Source: Alphaproteobacteria bacterium (GTDB taxonomy: Bacteria > Pseudomonadota > Alphaproteobacteria > RF32 > CAG-239). From it: DNA of 64,000 nucleotides. Below the pieces are notes generated by a model. The model saw only the letters and a list, made by a program, of their open reading frames with translations, was not told where the DNA came from and ran no database searches. The stretch spans positions 149,628-213,627 of the forward strand of contig JAGAJR010000017.1 of NCBI GenBank assembly GCA_017626035.1, written 5' to 3'. Below are positions 17,042 through 27,188 of this stretch, one piece after another (position 1 is the first letter of the stretch; each line of letters starts with the position of its first letter). The translations under genes were made by a program, and so were the position numbers.

Positions 17042-17699
17042 TCGGTTCCAGTCCGTGTTCTCTCAATGTTTGTAAAATTTCAGCCAGATATAACCGCTCC
17101 TGATAGTGAATCGCCCCGTCCGAAATGCTGATTTTTACGGCTTCCTGCATAATCTCCTCGGCTTCTTCCGGCGTTTTTGACTTCAAATTATCCAAAGCCT
17201 TATAAAAATCATCTTCATTCGGTTTCAATGATTTCAAATAAGACGTGATATACTGATTGCTCAAAACACAGGCTTTGGGCTTGTGAGCATTGATAAAGTC
17301 GTGAATAGCCTTGGTTTTGACATTGGTAAAATTCAGGTTGCATTTGGCCATAAAGGTTAAAATAATCAAGTCATCCCGTATTTCTTCCAGATGGCGGAAA
17401 TCGGCATTATGTTCTTCCGGCTGACAATTTTCCTTTTTGTTCTTAAGAAGAGAATAATCTTCCAAAAAGGCCTTGGCATCCCGATAATATTTCTCGGTAG
17501 TCAAATCCAACAAATCATGAACATACACCGAATCAATTACCTGGGATTTTTTTTTGCGGTAAAAATACAAATCAAAGAAAACAATGTCATTTTTCTTCCA
17601 GACATTTTTAACTGCCACATTTTCTTCCACCAGTTTGTTTTGGTGGACAATATGGGCCAGCATATTATAAAAAGACGTATTTGGAACAGTTTCAGACAT
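17028..17699 (-). CDS. Protein with a TerB-like C-terminal domain
   Basis: The 223-residue soluble protein is not assigned to a named family over its N-terminal half. The C-terminal part (about 120-220) is all-helical and ends in the TerB-like signature KISISDGAIHYQERLYLAEILQ, where an acidic residue in the helix start may bind metal. TerB-like domains occur in tellurite-resistance and envelope-stress proteins. The gene overlaps the following barrel gene by 14 bases, which suggests paired expression. Function is inferred only at fold level. Confidence 0.6.
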   Translation of the reverse strand: MSETVPNTSFYNMLAHIVHQNKLVEENVAVKNVWKKNDIVFFDLYFYRKKKSQVIDSVYVHDLLDLTTEKYYRDAKAFLEDYSLLKNKKENCQPEEHNADFRHLEEIRDDLIILTFMAKCNLNFTNVKTKAIHDFINAHKPKACVLSNQYITSYLKSLKPNEDDFYKALDNLKSKTPEEAEEIMQEAVKISISDGAIHYQERLYLAEILQTLREHGLEPNVEF

Positions 17700-17759
17700 T
17701 GCTTTCCTTTGTTTTTAGTTCATAACCGATTATGCTGAAAAGGTTTTAATTTTCGGTTA

Positions 17760-20700
17760 CTATTCAGGAAGCATTCCCACTAATTTGGAAATATAATTCT
17801 TAATCGTTTCTACCCTGACTTTATAGCTTTCCAAATTTTTCTCCACAAACAACTTCTGATCCGGACGGATTTTTACGGCTCCGAACTGGCGGGCGATAAA
17901 ATCTATCAACTTTTCAGGGGCTGCAAACGTATTGTTGCGGAAAGCGATTAAAATTCCCTTGCTGCCGGCATCAACCTTTTCAACATTCGCCTTGCGGCAA
18001 AGCTGTTTTATCTCCACGGTTTTCAAAAGGTTATCCACTTCTTCCGGCAAGGCTCCGAAACGATCAATCAGTTCTTCTTTAATATCCAGAAGCCCGTTGA
18101 TGTCCTGAATCTCGCCAATGCGTTTATACAACCCGAGACGCACACCTAAATCCCGGACATAGCTTTCCGGTATCATAATCGGAATGCCGGTGGTAATCTG
18201 CGGAGCCCAATCTTCAATCTGTTTTTGTTTTTCATCCGTTCCGCCGGCTTTCATCCGCATAATTTCTTCTTCCAGCATATGCTGGTATAAAGCGATGCCG
18301 ACTTCTTTAATATGTCCAGACTGTTCCTCGCCCAGAATATTTCCCGAACCGCGAATATCCATATCATGGCTGGCCAAAGAGAAACCCGCTCCCAAAGTAT
18401 CCAGAGCCTGAAGAATATTCAAGCGTCGTTCGGCAATCGGTTTCAGGTTCTTTTGCTTCGGAACGGTGAAATAGCAATATCCCCGGACTTTGCCTCTGCC
18501 GACACGCCCTTTTAACTGATACAGTTGTGCCAGACCAAACATATCGGAACGATACACAATCATCGTATTCACGCTCGGCATATCAATTCCGGATTCAATA
18601 ATCGTGGTGGAAAGCAGCATATCCGCCTTGCCGTCAGCAAAATCGTTCATGACTTCTTCTAACTTGGACACCGGCATTTGTCCGTGGGCGACCAAAATTT
18701 TAATATCCGGCACCAATTCCCGAAGTTCTTTTTCCACACCGAAAATATCCGACACCCGCGGACAAACAAAAAACACCTGTCCGTTACGGAATTTTTCGCG
18801 ATAAATCGCCTCTTTTATCATTACCTTGTCAAACGGCATGACAAAAGTTCTGGCCGCCAGCCTGTCTACCGGCGGTGTGGCGATAATGCTCAGCTGTTTA
18901 ACTCCGGTCAACGACAATTGCAATGTTCTCGGAATCGGCGTCGCCGTCAAAGTCAAAACATGGACATCCGACTTTAATGATTTTAACTTTTCTTTATGAG
19001 CCACTCCAAAATGCTGTTCCTCATCAATAATCAACAAGCCGAGATTACAGAATTTCAAATCCTTGGAAAGCAGAGCATGTGTCCCGATGACAATTTCCAC
19101 CGAGCCATCGGCAATTCCCTGTTTGGTCAACGCCGCTTCTTTCGGACTGACTAAACGAGAAAGCATTTTAACCCGTATCGGAAAACCTTCCATTCTCTTT
19201 TTGAAGTTGTAATAATGCTGACGAGCCAACAAGGTTGTCGGCACAATCAAAGCCACTTGAGCTCCCGACATTGCCACCGCAAACGCCGCTCTTAAAGCAA
19301 TCTCCGTTTTGCCGAAACCGACATCGCCGCAGACAAGCCTGTCCATCGGTATTCCCGCATTCAAATCCGCCAGAACATCGGTTATCGCATTTAACTGGTC
19401 ATCGGTTTCATTATAAGGGAAACCGGCACAAAATTCGTCATAGCTTCCCGCCGGAGGGATGAAATTATCAGCCTTTTTCAGATGTCGTTCCGCCGCGATT
19501 TTAATCAGTTTTTCGGCAATGTCTTTAATCCGTTCCTTTACTTTGGCTTTTTTCGCCTGCCATGCCGCTCCGCCCAAGGTATCCAACTGAATATTATCAT
19601 CTTCAATACCGTAGCGGGAAATGACATCGATATTTTCTACCGGAACAAACAATTTGGCATCATTGGCATATAAAATTTTCAAACAATCATGCGGGGCTCC
19701 GCCGGCGGTTATATTTTCCAGCCCGAGAAACTTTCCGATACCGTGTTCGATATGCACGACCAATTCCCCGATACTCAAAGATGAAACATCGGCAATAAAG
19801 TCTTTGGAACTTGCTTTTTTGGTTGTTTTCCGGTGTTGTCTTTCGCCCAGAATATCCTGTTCGGATATCAGGCAATATTCCATACTGCGGAATCCCCGGG
19901 AGAGATTAAGCAATACCATAACGACTTTCTTATGAGCCGCTTTCTTTTCCGCCTCTTCCCAGTTTTCGGCAAAGGTAATTTCATCAATGCCGTGTTCCGC
20001 CATTAAAGAAAACAGACGTTCTCTGGAACCTTCCGTATAACAGCAGATAATTCGCTTCAGTTTTTTGTTTTCATTCAGGTAGTCTTTCAGTTCCGCGTAC
20101 ACCTGAGAAGCACCGACATTTTTCGCATTGGAAAAATCACGTCCCGGAATGACGCCGGCATTAATAACGCCTTCTCCGTCCGGCGTGCTCATCGACGTGA
20201 AACAAAGCGGAGATTTTTCTTTTATGATTTTATTAAAAGCGGCTTCGTTAAAAAACATCAGTTCCGGTTTGACGGGACGGTATGTATCCACCTCATTGGC
20301 GGATTTTATATTCAAAGCCTCCAGACGTGCCTGATAGTAATCGGCAATGCTGTCCTCTTTTGATTTCAAAGCATCGGCGACGTTTTTGCCGATGATAATC
20401 TGTGCCATGGGCAGATAATCGAATATGGAAAGAAGCGGTTCTTCATAAAAAAACGGAAGCCAGTTTTCCATGCCCATATATTTACGCCCTTCCGACACGG
20501 CCTCGTAAATTTCATCGCTTTGGCTGACGGCTCCGAATGTTTCCCGATATCCGGTTCGGAAGTTCTTAACGGTATTATTATCCAAAGACACTTCGCCCAT
20601 AACCTGAAACGTATATTTTTCCAGATTGCCGGTTGTCCGCTGCGACAACGCGTCAAAAGTGCGGATTTTTTCCACTTCATCGTCAAACAAATCTATCCGC

Positions 20701-21239
20701 AGAGGTTCGGGCGTCCCTACCGGAAAAATATCCAGAATATCTCCGCGAACGGCATATTCTCCCGGTTCCATAACCTGTTCCACCCGGTTATATCCGTTTA
20801 CGGTAGCATAATGGATAAACTCATTAAAATTCAAATTTCCGCCGACTTTTATTTCCCGCACGGAATTGAGGAATATTTTTTTCGGCGGCAGTTTCTGTAT
20901 GGCTGCCCCGATACTGGCAATGATTATTCTCGGCTGTTTTGTCTGCGGATTGGCAGCCAGTTCCGCCAACGTATTCACTCTCTCGGCAACAATATTGGCA
21001 TTCGGAGAAACCCGATCATAAGGAACGGTATCCCATGCCGGAAACTTCAGAACTTTTGTGTGCGGAGCTATGGTGCCAAGAATGTTTGCCGCCTGCTCCA
21101 AGGCCATGCCGTCGCTGACAATATACAACAAATCCCTTTTTGACGAGGCAATAAGGGAACGAAGCAGAAAAGCGTCATACCCTTCCACAACCGATGAAAC
21201 CGTATAATTTCTTAATTTATCAATATCGTCCAACATCAT
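17760..21239 (-). CDS. mfd: Transcription-repair coupling factor Mfd
   Basis: Mfd displaces RNA polymerase stalled at DNA lesions and recruits UvrA. The 1159 residues carry all expected parts: UvrB-like N-terminal module (1-340), CarD-like RNA polymerase-interaction domain near 470-540 (SIGELVVHIEHGIGKFLG), the RecG-like translocase with GDVGFGKTEIALRAAF (Walker A) and DEEQHFGV (Walker B), and GRVGRGKVRGY with the TRG motif region, then the C-terminal UvrA-binding regulation domain. Length is normal. It is divergent from recG with a 118-base gap that must hold both promoters. Confidence 0.97.
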   Translation of the reverse strand: MMLDDIDKLRNYTVSSVVEGYDAFLLRSLIASSKRDLLYIVSDGMALEQAANILGTIAPHTKVLKFPAWDTVPYDRVSPNANIVAERVNTLAELAANPQTKQPRIIIASIGAAIQKLPPKKIFLNSVREIKVGGNLNFNEFIHYATVNGYNRVEQVMEPGEYAVRGDILDIFPVGTPEPLRIDLFDDEVEKIRTFDALSQRTTGNLEKYTFQVMGEVSLDNNTVKNFRTGYRETFGAVSQSDEIYEAVSEGRKYMGMENWLPFFYEEPLLSIFDYLPMAQIIIGKNVADALKSKEDSIADYYQARLEALNIKSANEVDTYRPVKPELMFFNEAAFNKIIKEKSPLCFTSMSTPDGEGVINAGVIPGRDFSNAKNVGASQVYAELKDYLNENKKLKRIICCYTEGSRERLFSLMAEHGIDEITFAENWEEAEKKAAHKKVVMVLLNLSRGFRSMEYCLISEQDILGERQHRKTTKKASSKDFIADVSSLSIGELVVHIEHGIGKFLGLENITAGGAPHDCLKILYANDAKLFVPVENIDVISRYGIEDDNIQLDTLGGAAWQAKKAKVKERIKDIAEKLIKIAAERHLKKADNFIPPAGSYDEFCAGFPYNETDDQLNAITDVLADLNAGIPMDRLVCGDVGFGKTEIALRAAFAVAMSGAQVALIVPTTLLARQHYYNFKKRMEGFPIRVKMLSRLVSPKEAALTKQGIADGSVEIVIGTHALLSKDLKFCNLGLLIIDEEQHFGVAHKEKLKSLKSDVHVLTLTATPIPRTLQLSLTGVKQLSIIATPPVDRLAARTFVMPFDKVMIKEAIYREKFRNGQVFFVCPRVSDIFGVEKELRELVPDIKILVAHGQMPVSKLEEVMNDFADGKADMLLSTTIIESGIDMPSVNTMIVYRSDMFGLAQLYQLKGRVGRGKVRGYCYFTVPKQKNLKPIAERRLNILQALDTLGAGFSLASHDMDIRGSGNILGEEQSGHIKEVGIALYQHMLEEEIMRMKAGGTDEKQKQIEDWAPQITTGIPIMIPESYVRDLGVRLGLYKRIGEIQDINGLLDIKEELIDRFGALPEEVDNLLKTVEIKQLCRKANVEKVDAGSKGILIAFRNNTFAAPEKLIDFIARQFGAVKIRPDQKLFVEKNLESYKVRVETIKNYISKLVGMLPE

Positions 21240-21357
21240 TTTTCCCGTTTGTTTATAGACAATATCGTTGTTCTTGTAAATACCAAAAACTTCTTTTGTT
21301 TTGTAAAATCATAGTTTATAGTTACCCATTATGGCATCAAAATTTTAGAGAGTTAAT

Positions 21358-23436
21358 ATGCGGCCGCAACTTTTGTTTCCTTTATTTACGAGCATTACCA
21401 CACTGACCGGCGTCGGTGCCAAGGGCGAAAAGCTTTTAAACAGCCTGTGCGGGGACAAAATCATAGACCTTATCTGGCATCTGCCTTCCGGTTTGGTCAA
21501 CCGTTCTTATTCTCCCCAATTAATCTCAGCCAGAACAGGCTGTATTTGCACGCTTAAAGTCAAGGTTCTTGAACATATTCCGCCGCAAACGAAAAAACAA
21601 CCGTATCGGGTCGTCTGCACAGACGGAACCGATCAGGTAACAATCAGTTTTTTCAAAGTCTATGCAGACTCCATTGCCAAAAACCTGCCTCTCGGAGCGG
21701 AACGGATTGTCAGCGGAAAACTGGAAAGTTTTAACGGCATTCTGCAAATTTCTCATCCGGATTATATCATTCGTCCCGAAGACATTGACAAACTTCCTCA
21801 AAAAGAAGCCGTATATCCTCTTACTGCCGGCATCACCAATAAAATGCTCGGCAAGGTTATCGCTCAGGCCTTAACCCGGCTGCCTCAGCTTCCAGAATGG
21901 CTGGACAACGAATTTGTGCGTCAACAGCAATGGGAAACATTCAATCGGGCAATCGTTCGGGCTCATCATCCCCAAACCTCGGCGGATTTGGAACCCGGCA
22001 CCCGAACCCGCACCCGTTTGGCCTATGATGAACTTTTAGCCAACCAGCTGGCTTTGGCGATTGTTCGCGAAAGGGTAAAAAAACAGGCCGGACGGGAATT
22101 TAAAGGCAGCGGGTTGCTCAGAAAAAAAACTTTAGAACTTTTACCGTTCAAATTAACCTCCGCCCAAGAAAAAGTCCTTAAAGAAATTCACGCCGACCAA
22201 GCCCAGCCTTTTCGTATGCTGCGTTTGCTGCAAGGAGACGTCGGCAGCGGAAAAACCATCGTTGCCCTTTTAACCATGCTTAACGCCGTTGAATGCGGTG
22301 CCCAGGCCGCCATTATGGCTCCGACGGAAATTTTGGCCAAGCAGCATTTGGAAACTATTCAGCCTTTGTGCGAGAAAATCGGCATCAGAGCCGAACTCTT
22401 AACCGGAAGAATCAAAGGCAAGACCCGCCAAAAGATTCTGGAGGAATTGGCAAACGGAGAAATTGACATTCTCATCGGCACTCATGCTTTATTTGTGGAA
22501 GATGTTTCCTTTAAAGACTTAGGCTGTGTTGTCATCGACGAACAGCACCGTTTCGGCGTTCATCAACGATTGAGCCTGTCTTCCAAAGGCAACAAAGCCG
22601 ATGTGCTCATCATGACTGCAACCCCTATTCCGAGAACATTGGTGCTGACTGCTTACGGCGATATGGAATATTCCAAAATAGACCAAGTTCCGGAAGGACG
22701 AAAGCCGGTTGACACCAGAGTTATGCCGATTACGAAAATGAATGACGTTATCTGCGGCCTGCAGAGAAAACTTGCCGAAGGTGCCCGAGCCTACTGGGTC
22801 TGCCCTCTGGTCGAAGAGTCCGAAAAAATCGATTTGGCGGCGGCGGAAGAACGTTTCGAAAGCCTGAAAAAAATCTTCAGAAATGACGTCGGTCTGGTTC
22901 ACGGCAAAATGAAAGAAAAAGACAAAGATGCCGTCATGGAACAATTCAAAAAAGGCGAAATAAAAATTCTGGTGGCAACAACGGTAATTGAAGTCGGCGT
23001 TAACGTACCGGAAGCAACCGTCATGGTGATTGAACATGCCGAGCGTTTCGGACTGGCTCAGCTGCACCAACTCAGAGGACGAATTAAACGCGGTTTTCAA
23101 GCCTCTAACTGCATGCTTTTATATGCTTATCCGCTCAGCGAAACCTCCCGTTCCCGTTTGAATACAATGAAAGAAACGGAAGACGGATTTGAAATTGCGG
23201 AAAAGGATTTGGAACTTCGCGGCGGCGGAGAAATTCTCGGCACCAGACAATCCGGTTTTTGCGAATTTCGTTTTGCCGATATGAATATTCACAAAAGCCT
23301 GTTGCTGACAGCCAATCGCGACGCCCAGATGATTTTGGCCAATGATCCCAATCTTGAAACGCCCCGGGGACAGGCATTGCGGATTTTGCTTTATCTGTTT
23401 AACAAAGACGAAACAGTTCAAACTTACCGAAGCTAA
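21358..23436 (+). CDS. recG: ATP-dependent DNA helicase RecG
   Basis: RecG reverses stalled forks and branch-migrates junctions. The 692-residue protein shows the N-terminal OB wedge domain (about 60-160), Walker A LLQGDVGSGKTIVAL near 295, VVIDEQHRFGVHQR (motif II, DEQH), TATPIPRTL (III), VATTVIEVGVNVPEA and QLRGRIKRG (motif VI; RecG usually has GRVGRG, here GRIKRG). It ends with the TRG-type segment LRGGGEILGTRQSG. Start ATG at 21358 has AGAGAG upstream. Beside mfd, as in many Alphaproteobacteria. Confidence 0.96.
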   Translation: MRPQLLFPLFTSITTLTGVGAKGEKLLNSLCGDKIIDLIWHLPSGLVNRSYSPQLISARTGCICTLKVKVLEHIPPQTKKQPYRVVCTDGTDQVTISFFKVYADSIAKNLPLGAERIVSGKLESFNGILQISHPDYIIRPEDIDKLPQKEAVYPLTAGITNKMLGKVIAQALTRLPQLPEWLDNEFVRQQQWETFNRAIVRAHHPQTSADLEPGTRTRTRLAYDELLANQLALAIVRERVKKQAGREFKGSGLLRKKTLELLPFKLTSAQEKVLKEIHADQAQPFRMLRLLQGDVGSGKTIVALLTMLNAVECGAQAAIMAPTEILAKQHLETIQPLCEKIGIRAELLTGRIKGKTRQKILEELANGEIDILIGTHALFVEDVSFKDLGCVVIDEQHRFGVHQRLSLSSKGNKADVLIMTATPIPRTLVLTAYGDMEYSKIDQVPEGRKPVDTRVMPITKMNDVICGLQRKLAEGARAYWVCPLVEESEKIDLAAAEERFESLKKIFRNDVGLVHGKMKEKDKDAVMEQFKKGEIKILVATTVIEVGVNVPEATVMVIEHAERFGLAQLHQLRGRIKRGFQASNCMLLYAYPLSETSRSRLNTMKETEDGFEIAEKDLELRGGGEILGTRQSGFCEFRFADMNIHKSLLLTANRDAQMILANDPNLETPRGQALRILLYLFNKDETVQTYRS

Positions 23437-23472
23437 AAAAAGAGGTTACCCTGATAAGGTAACCTCTTTTTT
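23436..23472. terminator. Bidirectional terminator after recG
   Basis: 15-bp stem (23436-23450 with 23458-23472) overlapping the last base of the recG stop codon, with A-run and T-run flanks. It also serves the convergent gene ending at 23501. Confidence 0.88.
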
Positions 23473-23500
23473 GAAACTTCCTAAAAAGGAACGGCAGAAC

Positions 23501-24106
23501 TCAGAAGAACTCGGAATTGTCGGGCATTGCCAGATTAACATCGTTGAATATGACGTTGTGTTCAACTTTCACAGATTTTTCTTCGATGAAGATGATGTCC
23601 GTCAGTTCTTTGTCTTTGGCAGACGCTTTTGCCCCCACCAGCCAGATGTTTCGGTTGTTGTAGATGCAGGCTATCGGGCGGCGGTAGAAGTTGGAGTATC
23701 CGTATTTCCGTATGTATTCCATTTTATACTCGCCCCAGATTTCAGCGATATCTTCTTCCTGAAGCTTTTGTTCTTTGAGGAAGACTTCCACATAAACCTC
23801 TTCATTTCTTTTGAGGACGCGGAGAATTTTGTTGTGATCCTCATGCTCTTGCCCTACTTCGCATTCTTCTGCCTGAACATTTCCGAAATAGGTATAAGCC
23901 CGGCCGGAAATTTGTTCATAACAGATATGGTCAAGATTGTTGCCGTCTTTTATCGGGAACACCCAAACCATACGAATTTGTTTTTCACAGGGAAGATAGA
24001 GGTTTACCAGTGTTCCCTTCAGTTCCTTATCGAACAGTTGGTCTATATCAGGGAAAATGTCTTGGACAATCCCCTTCACTGTTTCTGAAAAATAATTTTT
24101 TACCAT
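23501..24106 (-). CDS. Unknown soluble protein
   Basis: I do not recognise this 201-residue acidic protein. It has no signal peptide or membrane helix. It is mixed alpha/beta with an aromatic-rich middle (YKMEYIRKYGYSNFYRRPIA) and a basic patch there. The ATG at 24106 follows AAAGAG. A plus-strand frame covers the same DNA, but it starts inside recG, crosses the terminator and is Phe-rich, so the minus strand is preferred. The single gene stands between recG and the porin. Confidence 0.6.
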   Translation of the reverse strand: MVKNYFSETVKGIVQDIFPDIDQLFDKELKGTLVNLYLPCEKQIRMVWVFPIKDGNNLDHICYEQISGRAYTYFGNVQAEECEVGQEHEDHNKILRVLKRNEEVYVEVFLKEQKLQEEDIAEIWGEYKMEYIRKYGYSNFYRRPIACIYNNRNIWLVGAKASAKDKELTDIIFIEEKSVKVEHNVIFNDVNLAMPDNSEFF

Positions 24107-24167
24107 CTCTTTTATATTTAGAAGTTCAACATAATTTTTAGTTACAATCCTTAGTAAAAGTTTCTTG

Positions 24168-24225
24168 AGAGTAATACAAAATTAGACAAAAGTCAACATC
24201 GAATAAAAAAAATCAGCATTACTCT
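24168..24225 (+). promoter_or_regulatory. Inverted repeat upstream of the porin gene
   Basis: AGAGTAAT (24168-24175) and ATTACTCT (24218-24225) are exact inverted repeats 42 bases apart, 60-120 bases before the porin ATG. They may be paired regulator sites; a loop this long makes a plain RNA hairpin less likely. Confidence 0.25.
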
Positions 24226-24288
24226 TCATATTTTAAAATTTGCATATAAATATTCTCGGTATTTTAACCAGCAAAAGGGATTTATATC

Positions 24289-25530
24289 ATGAACGCCCGC
24301 AATTCTCTTATCTTTTCCTCTGTTCTGTTATGCGGATTGTTATCCGCAGGAATGCAAACCGCTCATGCAGCCGAAGATACCTCTTCTCTGCTTCCCAAAA
24401 GTGCACAGCAGCGTTCCGAAGCCGGAAAAATCCGCCGTAACCATAATTTTACGGATTTAGGACAAGAATATACCGATTTCAAAAACATGCTGAACAAGAA
24501 ATATGGTTTTGATTATTCGATTGATGTTTCCTACATGGGACAACGTGCCGCTCCAAGCGGGAAAAAATCTTCTTATCAAACAATCATCTATCCGTCTTTT
24601 ACCTGGACAACTTTTCAAAACGAATATGGGACGGGAACATTAAACTTTGCCTATAATATTGTCCGTTACGGAGGTATTCAGGGCAGCCGCCTTAATTCTA
24701 ACATCGGAGCGGTTACCGGGATTAACGATTACACCTCCAAAGCGACTTCCATGGATGAACTATATTACACTTATCAATTGGGCGGAAACTGGAATTGGCT
24801 GACCTTGGCTCTCGGTCAGTTCCCGTTGTATAATTTTGACGGCTCCTCTTACAACTCCAATCAACAAGTCAACTTTATCAATGAAGCCTTATCTCAAAAC
24901 GCAAGTTCAACCTACTCTACCGCGGGGGTCGGCACTTATGTCCAGATAGACCCGAATGAGGACTGGAGTTTTGCTTTCGGTGCACAGGACGCCACGGATA
25001 TTGACGGACAAAGTTTCAGAGTGAACGATTTTGACCAGAAACATTTTACCACATTCGGGTATGCCGCTTATACACCGACAATCAAAGGTCTGGGGCAAGC
25101 TCAATATTCCGTTTTGCTGTATAACCAGCCGGGCGTTAAAGCACAACCGCAGACAACCAACGGATGGTCTTTTAACATCAGTCAAAATATCGGAGAAAAA
25201 CTGAACATTTTCGCCAGAGTAAACGGTGTTTCCGGAAATGTGGCTGAAATCGATCAGTCCTGGGTTTTGGGCAGCATATACAACGATCCTCTTGACCGTA
25301 ACCCTTTAGATCAAATCGGCTTGGCTTTTGCTTATAATAAAATTAATGAGAAAGCCGTCGGAGAACCGTTAAACAGCAGTGCCGAAAAAGTTATTGAAAC
25401 TTACTGGGCGTGGGGTATTTCAAAATGGATGACTCTTACCCCGGATATTCAGTTTATTATTGACCCTGCTCAAAATCCGAAATCTGATTTTGATACGGTA
25501 TTTTCACTTCGCGGAACTTTCTTCTTCTAA
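24289..25530 (+). CDS. OprB-like carbohydrate porin
   Basis: The 413-residue protein has a signal peptide (cleaved after AHA, about residue 27) and a beta-barrel pattern ending in SLRGTFFF. The strand pattern, a WNWLTLALGQFP-type segment and the closing motif SKWMTLTPDIQFIIDPAQNP resemble OprB carbohydrate-selective porins. These passively admit sugars through the outer membrane. The family is a pattern-based call; a generic porin is the alternative. It is a single gene with its own 180-base upstream region and terminator. Confidence 0.7.
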   Translation: MNARNSLIFSSVLLCGLLSAGMQTAHAAEDTSSLLPKSAQQRSEAGKIRRNHNFTDLGQEYTDFKNMLNKKYGFDYSIDVSYMGQRAAPSGKKSSYQTIIYPSFTWTTFQNEYGTGTLNFAYNIVRYGGIQGSRLNSNIGAVTGINDYTSKATSMDELYYTYQLGGNWNWLTLALGQFPLYNFDGSSYNSNQQVNFINEALSQNASSTYSTAGVGTYVQIDPNEDWSFAFGAQDATDIDGQSFRVNDFDQKHFTTFGYAAYTPTIKGLGQAQYSVLLYNQPGVKAQPQTTNGWSFNISQNIGEKLNIFARVNGVSGNVAEIDQSWVLGSIYNDPLDRNPLDQIGLAFAYNKINEKAVGEPLNSSAEKVIETYWAWGISKWMTLTPDIQFIIDPAQNPKSDFDTVFSLRGTFFF

Positions 25531-25534
25531 TAAA

Positions 25535-25557
25535 AAAGCCCTCTGAACGAGGGCTTT
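25535..25557. terminator. Bidirectional terminator between porin and protease genes
   Basis: 9-bp stem AAAGCCCTC/GAGGGCTTT (25535-25543 with 25549-25557), 5-base loop, in the 32 bases between two convergent stop codons. Confidence 0.8.
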
Positions 25558-25562
25558 GCTTG

Positions 25563-27011
25563 TTACCGATTTCTTTCAGCCAAAGCAATATCTATCATTT
25601 TAATCCGAGGTACAGCCGGCTCGGTAAGCTTTGACAATGTCTGAGAAACATTATTAACAGGCTGCCATCCCGTCGCGGCCAATAAAGTCCCATCGTTCAT
25701 ATTATTTATTCTGTAAGCTTGGGCAAAATTCGCATATTCATTATTGCGAAAATCTTCACTTCCACGCTCGCTGACATTGGCAACCGTTCCACTGTTTTTC
25801 ATACCGACAAAATACTCTTCCGCATCGTCAATATGTTCGCCGTTTTGAGAGAAAACTTTCACCTTACCCGGGTTTTCTCTATCCCGCATGGCCACAACGG
25901 CATGAAACCCGCTTCCCGTTCTATTGCCCTTGGACTTGTGAACTACCAGAAAAACAGAGTTTGGATTACTTTCCAGCTGGGCATTGATTTCATCCAGCAG
26001 ATTAGAAGTTTCAACCACCTGTCTCGGTTTGTTCAATTTCTCTGCACTGCTTTGCAGCAAAGCCATTCCTTCTTCGGAAAGCTTATCTTTATCCAAAGCC
26101 TTAAGCCCCGGAGTACCTAATGCCTTTTGGGCACCTACAAACAGTTTTTGTCGGTCTTCAACAGACAGAGTGTCATTGCCCAAACTTTCCATATAAGCGG
26201 CAATTTCACGACAGGACTGTGTGGTCGGGCTCTTATGTACATGTTTCTTGACGGCATTCAAGAATGCACTTAAATCTTTTGTTTCGGCAGAAACCGGAAG
26301 GCTGTTAAGATAACTGTTAATTTCCTGATCAAAATCTTTTAAATCCACATTTTCTTTTAAACCATTCACGACACTCGGGCAATAATGTATGTTATCAATA
26401 CATTTGTTCAGATAAGCAAATTCCGAACACCCGGTTTCCTGTGCCGTTTGGTTCATGGCCGAAATGCTGGCATAAGCACAATAAAAACGAACATTAATGC
26501 TTTTACCGTATAATTTTCTTAAAATAGAAGCCGGTGCCCGTCCTTTTCTGGGAGTTACCTTCTTAATCGTCGTTATGTTATCCGTCAGGCGGTCATACAC
26601 ACCATCATAAAAAGTCTGCTGACGCTGTTGAACATAAGCATCAAAAGCAGAATCAATCTGCTGCTGTATTTGGGCTTCTCTTTTTGTTTCCGCGGCATTA
26701 AAATCTTCCACATTGTCATAAACTTCCACTCCGCCGCTGCTTTTAAAACTTCGAACATCTTCAATATTATTTCCCGACTTGAAAAAAACGTCATCGCCGG
26801 TTTGATGCTTAACATCGGTAGAAGCACTTATCGGCAACGGCAATGCCGCTATTGCGGAAATTTCGATGATTTTGTTTAATAAAAGAGATTTTCGCTCAAG
26901 AATGGCCTTAGTTTTACGCTCCAACGTATCTTTGGCTCTTTTGTATTTGATGGCGGCAATTCTCTCCAAATTTGATTTTTTGGGTATTTTTTTACTGTTT
27001 TTCTCAGTCAT
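25563..27011 (-). CDS. Candidate secreted papain-like cysteine peptidase
   Basis: This 482-residue protein has a long basic N-region (1-40) followed by a hydrophobic stretch (about 45-62, IIEISAIAALPLPISAS) fitting an unusual signal peptide or membrane anchor. A possible papain-type triad is visible in the right order: Cys178 (FYCAYASISAMNQ), His370 (GSGFHAVVAMRD) and Asn390 (FSQNGEHID). Between them lies a helical insertion with several cysteines. No family is recognised, so peptidase activity is inferred. Start at 27011 is chosen because GGGGGAG lies 10 bases upstream. It is divergent from the retropepsin-like operon. Confidence 0.5.
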   Translation of the reverse strand: MTEKNSKKIPKKSNLERIAAIKYKRAKDTLERKTKAILERKSLLLNKIIEISAIAALPLPISASTDVKHQTGDDVFFKSGNNIEDVRSFKSSGGVEVYDNVEDFNAAETKREAQIQQQIDSAFDAYVQQRQQTFYDGVYDRLTDNITTIKKVTPRKGRAPASILRKLYGKSINVRFYCAYASISAMNQTAQETGCSEFAYLNKCIDNIHYCPSVVNGLKENVDLKDFDQEINSYLNSLPVSAETKDLSAFLNAVKKHVHKSPTTQSCREIAAYMESLGNDTLSVEDRQKLFVGAQKALGTPGLKALDKDKLSEEGMALLQSSAEKLNKPRQVVETSNLLDEINAQLESNPNSVFLVVHKSKGNRTGSGFHAVVAMRDRENPGKVKVFSQNGEHIDDAEEYFVGMKNSGTVANVSERGSEDFRNNEYANFAQAYRINNMNDGTLLAATGWQPVNNVSQTLSKLTEPAVPRIKMIDIALAERNR

Positions 27012-27188
27012 TTTACATAGACTCCCCCTATATTTTGTTTCATTTATTCCGTTCGTTTTTACTTTATCATATCCATAGAAAATATCCACCAAAAATTTTA
27101 TTAATACCCATTAAAATTAACTTTACTTTTATGACGTTTTGAGCATAAATAGATGTAATTTTTAACATAAAGAAATTATGGCAGGGTT

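Noticed and set aside
17028-17699. Tellurite resistance operon
   Set aside because: Only a TerB-like C-terminal domain is present, without TerC, TerD or TerZ genes.
20520-21143. A 207-codon plus-strand frame within mfd
   Set aside because: Shadow of the Mfd UvrB-like region, which is conserved on the other strand.
23342-24088. A 248-codon plus-strand frame after recG
   Set aside because: It begins inside recG, runs through the strong terminator at 23436-23472 and gives a Phe-rich product; the minus-strand 201-residue frame has a ribosome-binding site.
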